A DNA stretch of 64,000 nt from Ancylostoma caninum (GCA_037903475.1 JBAJFG010000047.1:5866001-5930000), one strand, 5' to 3'. Counted from the stretch's first letter, positions 43,416 to 56,433 are shown. Notes: a model not told the origin generated them from the letters alone. Numbers and translations: made by a program.

Positions 43416-46400
43416 CCCCTCCAGAAATCGAATCAGCTCCAAACAAATCTTTCATAAACTGCAACGCAATCCACAATGGTGGATTGGTTATTCCAAGTGG
43501 ATGAGATGATCCGTCGCATTCATGAAGAAGTCTTATAGAACTATCGCATTGTACAAAATCTGCGCGGCTTTCGCCCTTAAACTTTTTATTTCTCAACTCT
43601 TTGCGACGTCTCTGGCAGTTTGTCTGAAGACACCAAAAAGATATATTCTCTCCACATATGATGACAATCCATGTTAATGACTAACAGAACTCGGTGAGAA
43701 ATCACATCAGATCAACTAGGAGATGAGATAAGGCAACATACACATGGGAATCTTCATTTTGAGCTGAGCCTTTTACGTCCAAATGTCATTGCATCACAGA
43801 TACAAATCATCAACCACTAAGAAAATTGCGCACCTTTGAATATGTGCAACGAGACGACGAGCGAGCATTCATAGAGGTTGATCAGATCCAACGGCTTTGC
43901 GAACATTATGAGTGCATAATTATGCGCGCTTTCTCTCCTCAGGCAATCGAGCAGCACTATTCCAGGTAGGCGAGGTCCTACCTAGTGCCCTCCCTCTGCA
44001 GCACATGATCGGTCGGACTGCGAAGAGCGTAGACCTGAAATTTTACCCTCACACTTGATATGATGCCGTGGACATGAAAATAAAAGAAAGAAAGAGATAA
44101 GGAGTGATTATACTTCTTCGCGACGGCATGGCGTCGCGGCGACTGCCATAACACATGCGACGCGACGGGTAGTGAAGCCGTTGCCTTACTCCGTCGCGCC
44201 ATGCTAAACTTCGAAAAACGCAGCTCACGCGAAATTACATGCACACCTCGATTTAGCGGGGAATATGGGTTTCCATGGACGGTTTAGAACCTCATGGTAC
44301 CGTTTATGGTCTAGAGTGTTAAGAGGAAGTTCTTAACGATTTCCCGTGATGATCTCTACGAGAGCTGCAATTTTGCATAGTTTCTTCTCTTTCCAAGATA
44401 CGGAAGAGCACATTGCATGTTTTCCTCATTTTCGTATTTGTCTAGAGATTGTTTTTGCATTTGAGTCATTAGAAGGGGTTTTCTTTTAGTTTTCTTTTAT
44501 ACATACAATGCTGTGGTCCCGTGCTTCGACACTTTGATTTTTCACTATTTGGGCGTGTTTTAGTGGTACTGCCAAGGACTTCTTTTGATGCATGCGTTAT
44601 CCTTCTGCCTCGATTTGATGTTTTTTTTTAAAAATCCTTTACTGGTCGGCGGCGTGATTTCCTGATCCAATTAGGAGCTTCTACTCATCTTTGTCCAGCG
44701 CTTTCGGTTTCCACTCCTCCACTGTTTCGTGACATTTTCATGTGACTGGGGTGTAACCTTGAATTTTTTTTTTGGGGGGGGGGGGTACTTTCACTGATTT
44801 CACCACAAAATCACACCGGGACCGTGAAAAATTATACAAAGTGTCGGAGCGTGGAAATACCCTACATTTACCAGTGAATCAGTATTTGGTATTCAAAAAA
44901 GAATCTCTAAATCAGTATAAATATAAACGAAACATCTAAACCTGCATTGCGGTATTCCATAGCTTGGCTGGTAAGTGGTCAGTAAAAACCACTCATAAAC
45001 AGAAGACAACATCAGAAACATAGAAAGCTTACAAAATAAGAACCTAAAACACATACGAGGCATCCATGTTAGCTTGCATTCACATCTCCAACTAAATTCG
45101 TCTGATTCCGTTGCTTCTGGGCCAAAACAGTTGGAAAAACTATGGATCAGTAGCCAACTCTATTCCGCAACATCAACAAAACCTCGCGTCGTTTTTCAAA
45201 AAAAAAAGCATAAACAGGATACGACGGAGCACCGCGTCGTCGCGTCGCGATGACAAACGCGAACTACCACATCACGATCACTGTTTGCGCATGCATTCAC
45301 TAGGGACCCTCGCATCTGTTACAATTTGCTCGGATGCAACGGTCACGCCACGACGAGGTATAAACACTCCTATAAGCAACGCTGCTGGAGAACCAGCATC
45401 GTGGTATAGTCTTCCTAGAGGAAAATCAACGTTATCAGCGTGTTGCAGTTTCTAATCTCAGTCGTCGGGGGTATTTTGAAAATGGGCTGCGTGTTTGCAA
45501 GAGTAGATCTAAGCAGAGCATCACCGTCCTCTATGACCTTTCTAGCCCCACAGTGCTGTTCCCCTGACGTCCGCGGGTCCGCTAGAGGCTCGCGGACCTC
45601 AGAAGGAGCGCATATCAAGCAGCGACAAAATCATCACTGTGGTGCTTAAATGAACCACCTCGTGTCAAAATCTGCAACATCTTGGATTTTACACTGTCAA
45701 AATATATACAGGGGATAGAAGGACGATCGTAGATCAAAACTGGCAACACCCTGGAGGCTACATTCTCAGTACAATGCGAATTGAGGGCTGCGAATTTCAG
45801 GATAGGTAGAGCAACTCTGATTAGCACCCCTCCTCAGGTAATTATACATACCTCCGCAGCTACTGTAGAAATGCCGTGCGAGAAGAGCCTTACTGGCCAA
45901 AGCTTAAAGGCAGCAGTCACGGAAATTTTCACTTCTGAAATGAGTCGCTTACCATATAGCCGGCCGCTGGACAATCGCAACAATAAGTTGAACACCTTGA
46001 ATGGCTGCCTACCTGTGAAGATGCTGCCGTGGACACATCTGCTGCTCTGGACATTAGGGTTCCGTCGCGCCACCTAACGCCGTTGACAGGGGTGCGTGTG
46101 TGGTTCAGTGGGGGCGTGTTCGTGAAATTCGTACCATTTGCAGGGTTCCGTGGCGGGACCCATCACGGAACACTCGTCCGCGCTGTGGACACAAATGAAA
46201 TACCGCCGTCATTTTCTGTGTTTTTTTCGCGTGTTTCATGCAACTTCATCGTTGTCAATGAGTTCATCGTCTCTAAAAACCACGATATACCACGAAATCT
46301 TCAACCCATAAATTTCCGTGAGTGCTGCCTTTAAGCTGCGCGAATTTCTGAGTCTCTTCTGAACTCTGATCCTGGACTACCGTCACCCAAGACCGCACAT

Positions 46401-46691
46401 GTTTGGTACCATATTATGTGTGTAAGTAGGGGATAAAATCTAGCAGCTGTTTCATTGCAGTGATGATCTGACAACCCATTACATGAAGCACGCCTCACCT
46501 CAAAAACGAAAGATGTGTGCTGCCTTTAAATATTCATAGTTGGCAGCTGCTGAGTAGCCCATCTAATTCGAGAATCGGGATGGTTTTTCTCTTCCGTAGG
46601 TTTTCCTAAAAATAAGAGTTTCATCTTGGTAAGAGGGATAGTTTAAGCTTTATGTCGATTGAATTCCCACTCACCCATTCTAAAGATGAGC
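43416..46691. other. No firmly supported gene
   Basis: The minus-strand frame 43363-43596 (GESRADFVQCDSSIRLLHEC...) and plus frame 45781-46077 look mildly coding, but I cannot assign them. CG-rich GCGTCGCG-type words occur at 44120-44170 and 45220-45250. A G-run lies at 44773-44785. Confidence 0.3.
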
Positions 46692-49600
46692 CTAGAAAAA
46701 CAGCTCATTAATTTTTCGCGGTAACATCGATTCGCTAACAACATGGCAGCAGTCCCAACAGAGCCATGAGATGAAACTAAGAGTAGGAGCGCATTGACAA
46801 AGTCTAAAGAAAAGTGCTTTGAATCTCCTCTGATATTGATTGAATATCACAGGGTGTGTCAGAATTATTGGCGCACCTAAAATGAATCGTAGAATGTCAA
46901 AGATGTGAAAACATTCTAAATAGGTATATGCGCAATAAAGCCCATTAGCGATCAGAGTAAATGCATTCTTGTTCGCAGCAGGCTCCTTCCTTGCTGAAGC
47001 AGTCACAGAGAGGACGAGATGTCGCATAGCCTCTGCTCTCCAACTAACTCAGGTCGACTTTGTCCCGAATCTTGAATAGATAAGCCACTGGGATCTTGAT
47101 GTTTCTGTGGATGATAGCGCAGCTCTTGATCTCAAAGATATACCTATGGAGTCATTCGCAGGCTGGCATTCTGTTCACAAGGAAGCCTTTTCTCTGTCAA
47201 ATTGAAATCACATTTTTAAAACTGGGCCTGTACCACTTTTGTCTCTTGCACAAAAGCAAAGCCCTGCCAAAGTACCTATGGATTCAACTCGTGATGAAAA
47301 CTAAGGTATGCAAGAAAATGTGCTCTTGGAATATTTCTTGGATGAGAAACAATTAAAGGAAAAGAATTCTCTATAATAAAACATAGATGCACTTCTTTGA
47401 CAGGAACACCACAAGACTTGCGAACAAGGACTTGTATTTAGTGATACTTGGAGAGAAAGAACTGCCCCACTTCCTGAGAGAGTAACGTTTACCTAAAGCT
47501 TGCCCTTTTTATAATATAAAAGAAGAATGGACAAACTTCAGTTGCGGCGCATCGGCGATATTTTCTACTGATACCTTCGTGGCTGATTTCACAAGGAGAG
47601 ACCACGCTCCGAACAGAACTGGATTTCTTGCATTCGCTAAGACACGACCTTCATTTCGGATATTCATGGTGTCCGGGATGTTGTCATTTTTACAGCATAA
47701 CTTCAGTGCGTCAACATTTACGCACCGTGTATGCGATAGTTTGATTCAACAAAGAAATACCGACCTTGATTTGAGTACGACACAATAAAACTGGTGAAGA
47801 ACAACAAGTTCGGAATTCCTAACATTACCAAACTTCCAAATGCCTGAAACCGGGCACTATATTACGCAACAACCTATGCAAATCGCGAGCTATACCTGAG
47901 TAAAGATGGTGAGTAGAAGTGAACGTTGAAGAACCACAGTTTTTCTGGACATTATCGCCTGCTGTCTTTTGAGTGAGTAAAAGCTGTACAGAGCAAAATA
48001 CGTTCCGAATGCAACCATAGAAGTTGCAAAAATGAAAAGAATAATAACAGTAGCGGTGACAATTTCTTCATGGATAGGTTTGAGTACTAGAGTTTGCGGA
48101 AAAAGGATGGACTGAGGAGCGTTGTAGTATCTCTGAAATAACGTCAGTAATATGTGGAAGAATGATGAAATAAATAACATTTGCCATACATTTCCCACCA
48201 ATCCATGTTTTTTGTCCCGAATTGAATGATAACAAACGCCAAAAACACCTTCCCTACCATCATTTGTTCAGATTCAGTTTTTTTTTACTTCCGACAATAG
48301 TTTTCCAAGCAACAAATGGAATCGCACGGCTCTATCTCTCATGAGTGTTCGTCCCTTCCCCACCTTATCGTAAGACTTTCCAAAAAGCGCGCAATGGGAG
48401 TTTAGTTTCGCACTAAAAAGCGCCAAATCACATCTCATGACTTTGCCTATGTGGAATTTCGTGGTGATGCATCGAATAATGGTTCTGCGTGTTCACAGTG
48501 CCTCTCAGAGTTATGGGTACAAGGGGAGTGGCCGACCTAAACGGAAAACACTGCTTGCTAGTCGAATACGAAAAATAATTCATATTAAATTCCAAACATT
48601 CCTTATCAACGTCGACACAGACTTGCAAAATACAGTTATGGGTGTCCACTGTGGCACACGAGCTTTTCCCAGCCAGCCCGTCTTATTCTCTGTCAGTGAC
48701 TTCAGCGGACGAAAGTAACGACTCTAATCTGGCATGCTCTATTGAAGAGGTCATCATATAGAGCAATCGAGTGAGTCGAGGTTCGGGGTGCTGGGCATCC
48801 ATTTTTGATTCGGAGCGGAGTTGTAGCGAGACTACCTTCCGCATCATTATTGTTCTTTCGTTTTTGGACCGTATGTAGTGTGTCGGGAAGTTCTCATTTT
48901 GGCCCAGAATATGACGCCTGAAGAACTTTTTCAGAATGCTTACGCTCCCATTGTCCGAACGTTCTTCTAGGGCTACTAGAGACGGTTATAGGATGGAGCT
49001 GAATTTCCAGCAAAATTAACGCAGCACCAGTTGACAAGTGACGACAGCTAGAACTGCTTCAGCTGCACTTTCTGAAAGTACACCTAGTGCTCTTCATACG
49101 ATTTTCTTAAGAGGTCCGCGGCTCTCTAGCATCTCACTAGCGAACAGTTCCGCAACATCGAGGTTTTTCACGAGGCCCAACGAAAGTTTATATTTTGGGG
49201 AAGGGTAACACCGAGACTAGGAGGCCTGCAGCAACGGCACTCGCAGATCACGAAGCTCACAAAGAGTCGTCTTGAAGCTGTCATTCTTCCTTGCCCAAGT
49301 CTGTTGCAGTAGTGTGCGCCACCAGCAACTTCGTCAAAAATCGGGTTTTCTTGAATTAGTGCGGAGTTTGCTCGGATAAGCCCCCAGATGCTTGACTTTG
49401 AGGGTTTCTGCTCCAATTTACAATATATAATCGGATCCAATCTCGAAATCCAGTTCATCGCCGCATGTTTGAGCTACTACTAGCCCTATCCATTACACGG
49501 CATCAGTCGATATATCGATTATCAACCTAAAGTTTTCCTTGACAGTAAGTAGGTCATCTGAAAGATCTTATTGAGGTAAATCGAATTGTGACCAAATCGT

Positions 49601-51328
49601 TTGGATTGGTGCATTTCTTCGAAAGTTATGGCAAAGCGACGGCGTGCGACTGTGACTCCGCGGAGCGACAGTCGGCTTTCACGATTCCATGAGCAGTATT
49701 GTATCTTCTAGTTTTGGAGTATTGAATTGCATGAGAGGCTTAAGAAGAAAAAGGTCAAGTCGAGAAAAACACCATTTTTCCTCCTAATCAACAGGGATCA
49801 AGAGGCTTATGATGCTGTTTGACGCGAAAGTTCTTCAGATTATAGACGCAAAAGAAAATTATAAAATGAGCTCTTGGAGTGTGGCTTTAGTCTAATTGGC
49901 TGGGGTGACCTGACGTCATCAAAGGATAGAGAGCCTTAACCCTTGCGATCGGGTTCTTTCAGCTGAATTCCTCCATTTAGATAGCACATTCGAGAATTCC
50001 TCTCGCAAAATTCTCAGATCTTCGTGAAAGAAATTTCGTAGATCAAACAGCTTGGTGTCTTCAAGATCAAATATATCTTATTTGAATTTAGAAGATCGCT
50101 GGTGAGAACTTGTTCTGGGAGCAACATCTTTTCCATGCATGCAAATTGTTTGAGCACTTTTGATGCTCATTCGATCATCAACTGGGCGCAAATACAGAAT
50201 AGGAACAGGAATCGGTAATGTTGTCTTTCGTGGAGTGGAAAATCCAATACGTGGGCTTGAAATTTGAGCGAACAGTTATTTGGAAAGAAATGAACACAAT
50301 ACATGGCATAGAGCTGGAGTATACCAGGTGCGAGGAAAAAATTTAGACTAAAAAACTGCAAGAATTTATACTAACACCAAAAGGACAGAAAAAAATCGTT
50401 CAAGAAAAAAGGAGAGCACAAGAAACTGATCTAAACAGTTTGATTACTCTAACGAACACGCTATGCATACACAGCTTTGACGTACCCTGTCCTTACTTCA
50501 ACGCAAATTTGTTGGCACTAATGAAGAGTATAAAGTCCTCAAGCAACAAGTCAATTCATTTTTTCCGGTTGTAAAGCCCTTTTTATGACTACCGTTCCCG
50601 TTTCCTGTACGACTATCCAATAAGTGGAGCGAATAAGAAGGCAAACCTCGATAAGACTCTTCTTTGCGACATCTTGATCAGGAGTGATGAAGTGTACAAG
50701 GATAGGTGTTGTCACCATCGTAATCAATTGGATAAGACCAAATATGAAAAGTACATAAGGTCTCTTGCCCTTCATACGATGATGTTCGAGCAGTATTGCA
50801 TCATATCGAAGATAAAATAGAAGAACAACTGACAACATTGTGCCTGCACAAAACCTTTCAAAATTCATTTTTCAATTTTTTTCAACAATGGAAAAAGGGT
50901 AACGAAATAAACTGCAAATGTAGATGATCGTAGACTTACTCAATTGCAGGAGAAATGCAGTCGGCAACATAGATATCGAAGGAACACCGAACAATTTGAG
51001 AAACCCACAAGGATAACCACCAAGCACTGGTATGTACAGTACAGGTGTGATGCCAGCAGAGAGAACTATGTCACTCATGAATGATCTAAACAAAAACGTC
51101 GAAGTCAACTCCGCATCTAGAAGAAGCAGAGGGAATTGATGAAAAAGTCACCACTTACATGCAGTTATGCATGAGTAGAAACCAGAGAAAGGATGCTAAT
51201 TTTTTTGGAGAGCTAGTAGTGATACAGTATACTGCAGCCATGAACAGAGGAATACTGTACAGACACGTCATGTGCATCAATGTGAGATAAACCGGTGGAT
51301 AGTCCACAAAATTTTCGAACACGTTCAT
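46692..51328 (-). CDS. S2: Srh/Sri-type seven-transmembrane chemoreceptor, 6 exons
   Basis: Exons: 51328-51159 (ATG), 51085-50940, 50843-50647, 48132-47896, 47843-47765, 46993-46692 (stop); 376 codons with all phases consistent. Exon 1: MNVFENFVDYPPVYLTLMH. Exon 2: VLSAGITPVLYIPVLGGYP. Exon 3: FYLRYDAILLEHH and TPDQDVAKKSLIE. Exon 4: IMSRKTVVLQRSLLL, the family's S-x-K-T-x-x-LQ motif. Exon 5: IPNLLFFTSFIVSYSNQ. Exon 6: LIANGLYCAYTYLECF (TM7 region), then a tail about 40 residues longer than in S1. The donor after exon 3 is GTTTGC, shared with S3. Intron 3 is 2514 nt. A TTATTGCAG acceptor ends two bases before the ATG, suggesting trans-splicing or a 5' intron. It is probably an odorant or pheromone receptor in sensory neurons (family-level inference). 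Bases 46834-46863 (CACAGGGTGTGTCAG...GGCGCACC) resemble a transposon end, so the tail may be altered. Confidence 0.85.
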
Positions 51329-51659
51329 TTCTGCAATAATGGGGTTTAGTTACTGTCGTAGCTAAATCACATTTGCTCAATGTTACAATTCCTGATCCCC
51401 GAAATTGTATTACGTTGCCTTAAAATTCTCGGACATTCGCGGCCGTGGGCTTTCAACGAAGTTTTTCACACTATTTTGAATGCTGACCTTTAAATGTGGA
51501 GGCGTATGGATAAGGGGAAGAAGACCCTATAAAACCACCCCAAAGACACTGGAAGATATCGTCACTCTGCTAATATGGTTCACGTCTTCTGATCCCACAT
51601 CAGTACGTTATGCTATTCTAGCTCCTATCTGCCTTACCGTCAACAAATCTTATCTCCTC

Positions 51660-52350
51660 CTGCAGGTGTTTCATAAGGAATATGCTCTTGTTCGAATCAC
51701 CGTCTATTGTGGGTTTTCCAGGTTCAAAAATAGCGATTATCGTATCAAAGATGAAGTGAGGACGGGCGTCCAACGACATTACACTGTGATATGTTACGGA
51801 ACCGGATTGAAGATGGTCCGTATTAAACCATTTGCAAATTAGCCTGCCAATTAGCCTTGATGTATCTCACAATCAGTCAACTGTGGTTCGTGAATCGGAG
51901 TCAATCGATAAGGTCCGAAAACTTGGTTGATGACTACTAGAAGCACCAAGACATCTCTACACGGATCGCAGAGTCGACATGGCGTTTTCCCTCCTCAACC
52001 TCAAACTCATCCATGATTGGCTCTACAATCTAGATACGTGATGAGAAGCGGATATTCTACTTGCCAAAGTGTACTTCCAGCACGACAGTGCCGAACTACA
52101 CATAGCAAGGTCAACTAAGGGTGAACTGGCGACGTATAGCTGGACCATCCTTCCCCATCCATCATGCTCTCCGGACTTCTCTCTCAGAATACCACCATCT
52201 TCGTCGCATACTGGACGGAAGAAACTTCAACACTCGCGATGGCACCGAAGAAAAGAACTTGAGGGGTTTTTTTTCAAGGAGCAGCCGGCTGCGTTTTGGA
52301 GCAGATCCACCGTCAATTTTTCCACACAGTGGCAGAAGACGTTGTTGTAA
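51660..52350 (+). pseudogene. Mariner transposase pseudogene
   Basis: Around 51710 the frame reads GFSRFKNSDYRIKDEVRTG, like the mariner helix-turn-helix region (F-x-K/R-F-x-x-G-D-x-x-L-x-D-E-x-R-x-G). At about 52070, YFQHDSAELHIA stands for the L-H-D-N-A-R-P-H catalytic block with key residues changed. It is followed by LPHPSCSPDFS (P-H-P-x-Y-S-P-D-L motif) and WQKTLL near the end. Two frames alternate after 52180, so there are frameshifts. The catalytic aspartate region survives only in part; the gene is dead. No clear terminal inverted repeats are seen. Confidence 0.75.
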
Positions 52351-53799
52351 CAGAAACCGCAATCAGACGTTGATTCGACATCCAATAGGGGATTATGAAA
52401 CCGCGATATAGTGCATGGGCTGGTTACTGTATACAACAACGATTTAGTAAGACTAAACGAAGGATAGTGAAGATTTCATTAGAATTTCGCTCATTAACAG
52501 TAGTGCTATAACAATTTAACGTAGTCTTGGAACAGTTGAAACCCCATGTTGTATTGGGGTGGTGAGTTGGGGATGCTCGTTTTTGCGCGAAACAAAACTT
52601 TTCCTGGAAACGGGAAAAATAACAACACTTGAACCCTAGATTCATACAGAACCGATATCAATAACCCTTTCAGATTTTTCAGGCACAGAGTGACTGCCCT
52701 CTTGAATGATGCCGGTGCACAGTGAGCTAAAATAGCTATTCATCCAAATTTTGGCTTCATCGCAGTTTTAGGATTTTTCTTCTTCCAAGGAAAACTTCAC
52801 CAACGGAAACAAGTGGTAGCCTGATACTATCAAGTGGGCTATGGAATCTCGAGCACGACTTCACACTCCGGACATGAAAATGGCAAATTATAGATCGATT
52901 GACACTCTCAAATCCGATTCAGTTGCACGAGCTCGGGGCCATTTTCGAAAAGTCGGTTGTTGTGTGAATCTGGCCAAATCGCATGAGAAAATTTTTCTGA
53001 ATTAGTTTCATGATCTGTAGAAGTGCTCAGCTGCAATTTCGCCTTCTTTAACGTCATGAAACATGGGAAAGAAAATGATATCATTTTGATTGGTAGTCTC
53101 ATTCCTCTGAGAATCACAACTTGATATACATCTAATAATTTATATATCAACACCATTGTTGTAAATTGCTGTTTTAGGTGCTAACAAATGCATAGGAACA
53201 GGGGTTCAGCAACTCGTTAGTTATGACAAAACACTCACCATGCATCAGCAGTTCACCACGTTGAGATATGCTCGGTTGTTGAAAGCAGAACCCAATTATA
53301 ATGGTATAAAAACATCCCTTAGACAGCAATGACGTGAGATAGCAATGACGTGTCAAAACAAAGCAGGCAAACAATTATTCCTATACTACGCTTGTTCTCT
53401 GTTCTAAGCCGACATACAATGCTAATGAAGTGAATAGCTCTAACAATACGAAATCTTACTTCTTCTTAATTAGCAGTTCATGTGTGTGTGTGCACGAGAA
53501 CCAGTCACCAAAAAAAACACCATTATGTTCAGCGCGTTGAGTTATGTACGAAAATGTGGTAAATTTTGATTTTTACCTTGAATTACAGGTGTTTGGGCCA
53601 CTTCAGTCATGTTCAGACATGGTAATGGTTGACACATAGTTGTTTTCACCACAGCAGGAATGAATGAGATAGGCCTGTGATTACAGAACCGTATAAAATG
53701 AAAGAGACGGATAGGGTGCCTTCACAACGGAGAGAAGGAACCAGACAGACGACACGGATGAGGGTTACGCCTTAGTGTAGTGTTAGAGGTGGGGTGGTA
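52351..53799. other. No supported gene
   Basis: Short frames only. GT-rich and TTGAGATATG/TTGAGTTATG blocks near 53230-53290 and 53515-53570 hint at a diverged duplicated repeat. Confidence 0.3.
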
Positions 53800-54110
53800 G
53801 TGTGATAAGGATGCTCCGGCGTCCGTAAGTGAGGAAACGTCTGGAGTCGGGTTCAACGGTGTGACAAGGGTGCGCCGGCATCCAAAAGCGGGGAAACTTC
53901 TACAGTCGGGTCCAATGGCGTGCTAAGGGTTCGCTCGCGTCAAAAAGTGGGGAAACGCCTACAGTCGGGTTCAACAGTGTGATATGGGTGCGCCGGCGTC
54001 CAAAAGTGGAGAATCGTCTGAAGTCGGGTCTAGCGGTGTGGGTGGCGCTCAAAAGGGGGGAACCTCTGCGGACAGGTCCCAACGGTGAGATAAGGGTGCA
54101 TCGGTGCTCA
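53800..54110 (+). repeat. Minisatellite, about 59-bp unit, 5-6 copies
   Basis: Units start near 53800, 53859, 53919, 53977, 54036 and 54085. The shared core is GTGTGAyAAGGGTGCGCCGG, then TCCAAAAG-GGGGAAAC and TACAGTCGGGTyCAACG. The last two units are shorter. Copies differ by 10-25 percent, so the array is not recent. Confidence 0.85.
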
Positions 54111-54480
54111 GGTCCAATCCCAGTTTGCACTTACACGGTCGATTTTTACTATTTACGTCCACCGCAGCGAACCGAAATGCGTTACCACAAATTGTTGGAA
54201 AGGGGCTGTACATAGTGGGTAATGGTTCCATGGACCGCGGTAAAGGATACTTTTCTGTGGATAGTGTCTGTTCATCCACCTGCACTAATATTATCTAAGG
54301 ACAATGGAATATGCGAGCGAAGCGAGCACGAAAAGAATCCTGAGAGCCCGGCGTTAGCGGTACGATCAGGCTAGTGATTCACTAATTTGAAGTTGTTAGT
54401 TACCTTCCGAACAGCCAGACTTTTTTCTGAAGAGGTTGCGGAGTTTTTACTGAATTAGTTCCATCACTGTGTTTTTCAGT

Positions 54481-55644
54481 TTATACCGACTGATGATCGC
54501 ATCTGCAAAAAAAGAAGATGAAGTACTGAATGAAGGAATGACCTGTACATATTAGGTTGGCGCAGATGCTTATCGCCACTTAGTTTTGTGTGTCGCCAAA
54601 GTTCGACTGCTCCCGCCTCTAGCTCAATAGGCCCAGCAACGCATACAAAACATCCTTCTTCGCCAAGTAAGTCTCTGGGAGGGAAAGAGATAGGGAATGC
54701 GGGGCACACAGTGTCCTACCTTAGCTCCGCTCGTTTATCCTTATCAAGAAAAGTAGTAAATTTGACGTGAAAAGTGATCTCGCCAGTTCCTAGACCTAGC
54801 CTACTGGGATGGTAGTCGTGAAAGCCATGCCTCGTGCGAGCTTCTCGGATTGCCTTCCCAATCCAGCCTTGTGCTGTGCGTTCATATGAGACTTGGTTGC
54901 TCCTAGAAGCTGATGTCTCCAGATACAAAACGAGAGGATCATAAAGGTCCTGTGGAATATATGGCGGCATCACCCTAGATTACTAGGGTTCGTAGTGCTG
55001 CTGGGCTCAGTGGTCGCCACGGTTCTCCACAACAGCTCGAAACAGGAGACTCGGGAAAAAGTTCACTAACCAATTTGAGCATTGTTAGAGCAGCAGTACA
55101 CGGCTGGCTTTGTGTACCCCCTCGGGGAATAGCCCTGCATCGTGTGCATATAATATAACTCACACCCATTTTTCCAGCATTCTCTCGAATGAGAAGAGTT
55201 TTTGAAAATTCTTGAACAGGATTCCCCGCCAAACTAATATATGCGACGAGATAGGCCTTCGATTTCTCTCAATTCACGGCAGACGTTTCTTTCTCCATTC
55301 TCGTTCTCCACGGACGCGGCCGGTCGTGCTCAGGGTCTAACCTGAGCCACTGAACCACCGACGGACTCCGGGCACGACAAGAAGCAAATACTAATACAAA
55401 TAGTGGATGTTTGGCAGACACCAATCGTAAAGCGCAATGGGGGAGTGAATCGCAGTTGCTTGCCTACCTTCACGAGAAGAGTTTGCTGGACTGGTAGTAA
55501 TCCCCCTCATGTCGTCGCAACATGTTTCGAACCTGTCACGAGGCTGGCTCGAGGCGAGGCGCTCCAGGTTCGCGTCGAACCACATGTTAATGCACGCGAG
55601 AGCGGTGCGTCGCGAACGTGTTGCGAATCCACCTGTCGACTTTG
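54481..55644 (-). CDS. 3' end of an unrecognised spliced host gene (5 exons)
   Basis: Exons 55644-55468, 55267-55164, 54949-54720, 54674-54543 and 54502-54481 (TAA) join with matching phases (1, 0, 2, 2) to give about 221 residues. Pieces: FATRSRRTALACINMWFDAN; KAYLVAYISLAGNPVQEFSK; YERTAQGWIGKAIREARTRH, LGLGTGEITFHVKFTTFLDK; DLLGEEGCFVCVAGPIELEA, WRHTKLSGDKHL; ending CDHQSV. Acceptors are good for exons 3 (ATTCCACAG) and 5 (TTTTTTTGCAG) and the first exon shown (ATTTTTTTAG), but weak for exon 2 (AATTGAG). Donors: GTAGGC, GTGAGT, GTAGGA, GTCATT. It is soluble-looking, with no signal or membrane segment. Upstream exons must lie to the right, beyond or inside the repeats at 55.6-58.8 kb. The family is not recognised. 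The acceptor of the first exon overlaps a repeat end. Confidence 0.5.
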
Positions 55645-55880
55645 CTAAAAAAATGTAACGAAGCGGCTTACCTTATTAAAAGCCACTAACAACTGTGTGC
55701 ATCTCAATTTTGGTAGGGCATGGGTTATCTCCCCACCCCGCAACGGTTGCCAGTTGCTGCCATTCTCCACTTGATTGCTGCCGTTGCTTAGATCCTGCTG
55801 CTAAGGGGCCGACAGATTGGGCAGGGTTTCTAACCGAACCATTACGCCGTTCGGGCTGCGTTCGTGCTGCACAGTTATCA
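55641..55880 (+). mobile_element. MITE-like element, left part
   Basis: It begins with TTTGCTAAAAAAATGTAACGAAGCGGC...CACTAACAACTG (TIR, 55641-55695). The body has GCAACGGTTGCCAGTTGCTGCC and GCTGCACAGTTATCAG. The right TIR is missing. A TGTGCATCTCAATTTTGG block is present at both 55694 and 55886. Confidence 0.6.
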
Positions 55881-56239
55881 GAATATGTGCATCTCAATTT
55901 TGGCAGGGCATCGGTCATCTCTCCATCCCTCCCCCTCCAGCTAAAGAGCGCTCCACTCTTGCTCGCTGATATATAGTCCTTCTTTAACAAATAGACAGAT
56001 TCTGCCATGAACAGTAAATGTAATATTGAAAATGAGTGTTGCAGACGAATGTGTGGTATTTGATGTATAACAGCAGCTCACACATATCCCACCTTCGCAA
56101 AAATCTTGAGAACGATTTCTGAGTGCTGCCGTCCAGTGACCGAAATCTCTTCTGAATTTTTCTTTGCAATCAAATGAAGTTCAGATGACAGCGCAGTTGC
56201 AGAGCACTTGCGGAGTAAGCACTCAAAACAGTGAAATTT

Positions 56240-56433
56240 TCAAATTATCGACATTCGAATTTTCGTGAATCCCCGAATAATTCTCGAATAATACTAAACC
56301 ATCAAACCTTCGAATTTTCGAATATTACAGAAGCATCAAATTCCCGGAAAATCTTATTTAGACTCCTCGAATTTTCGGATTTTCGACCATTGGAATAAAT
56401 ATTCTAGTGTCATTCGATTCTGTCAAAGCACTA
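56240..56433. repeat. GAATTTTCG-type array ending in a hAT-like tip
   Basis: Degenerate TTCGAATTTTCG/CGAATAATTC words end in ATTCGATTCTGTCAAAGCACTA. This resembles the right tip of the hAT-like element (ATTCGATTCGGTCAACACTCTA). A matching inverted tip starts at 58592. Confidence 0.55.

Noticed and set aside
51480..51842. 120-codon plus frame as an independent gene
   Set aside because: Its useful part is the N-terminal region of a broken mariner transposase.
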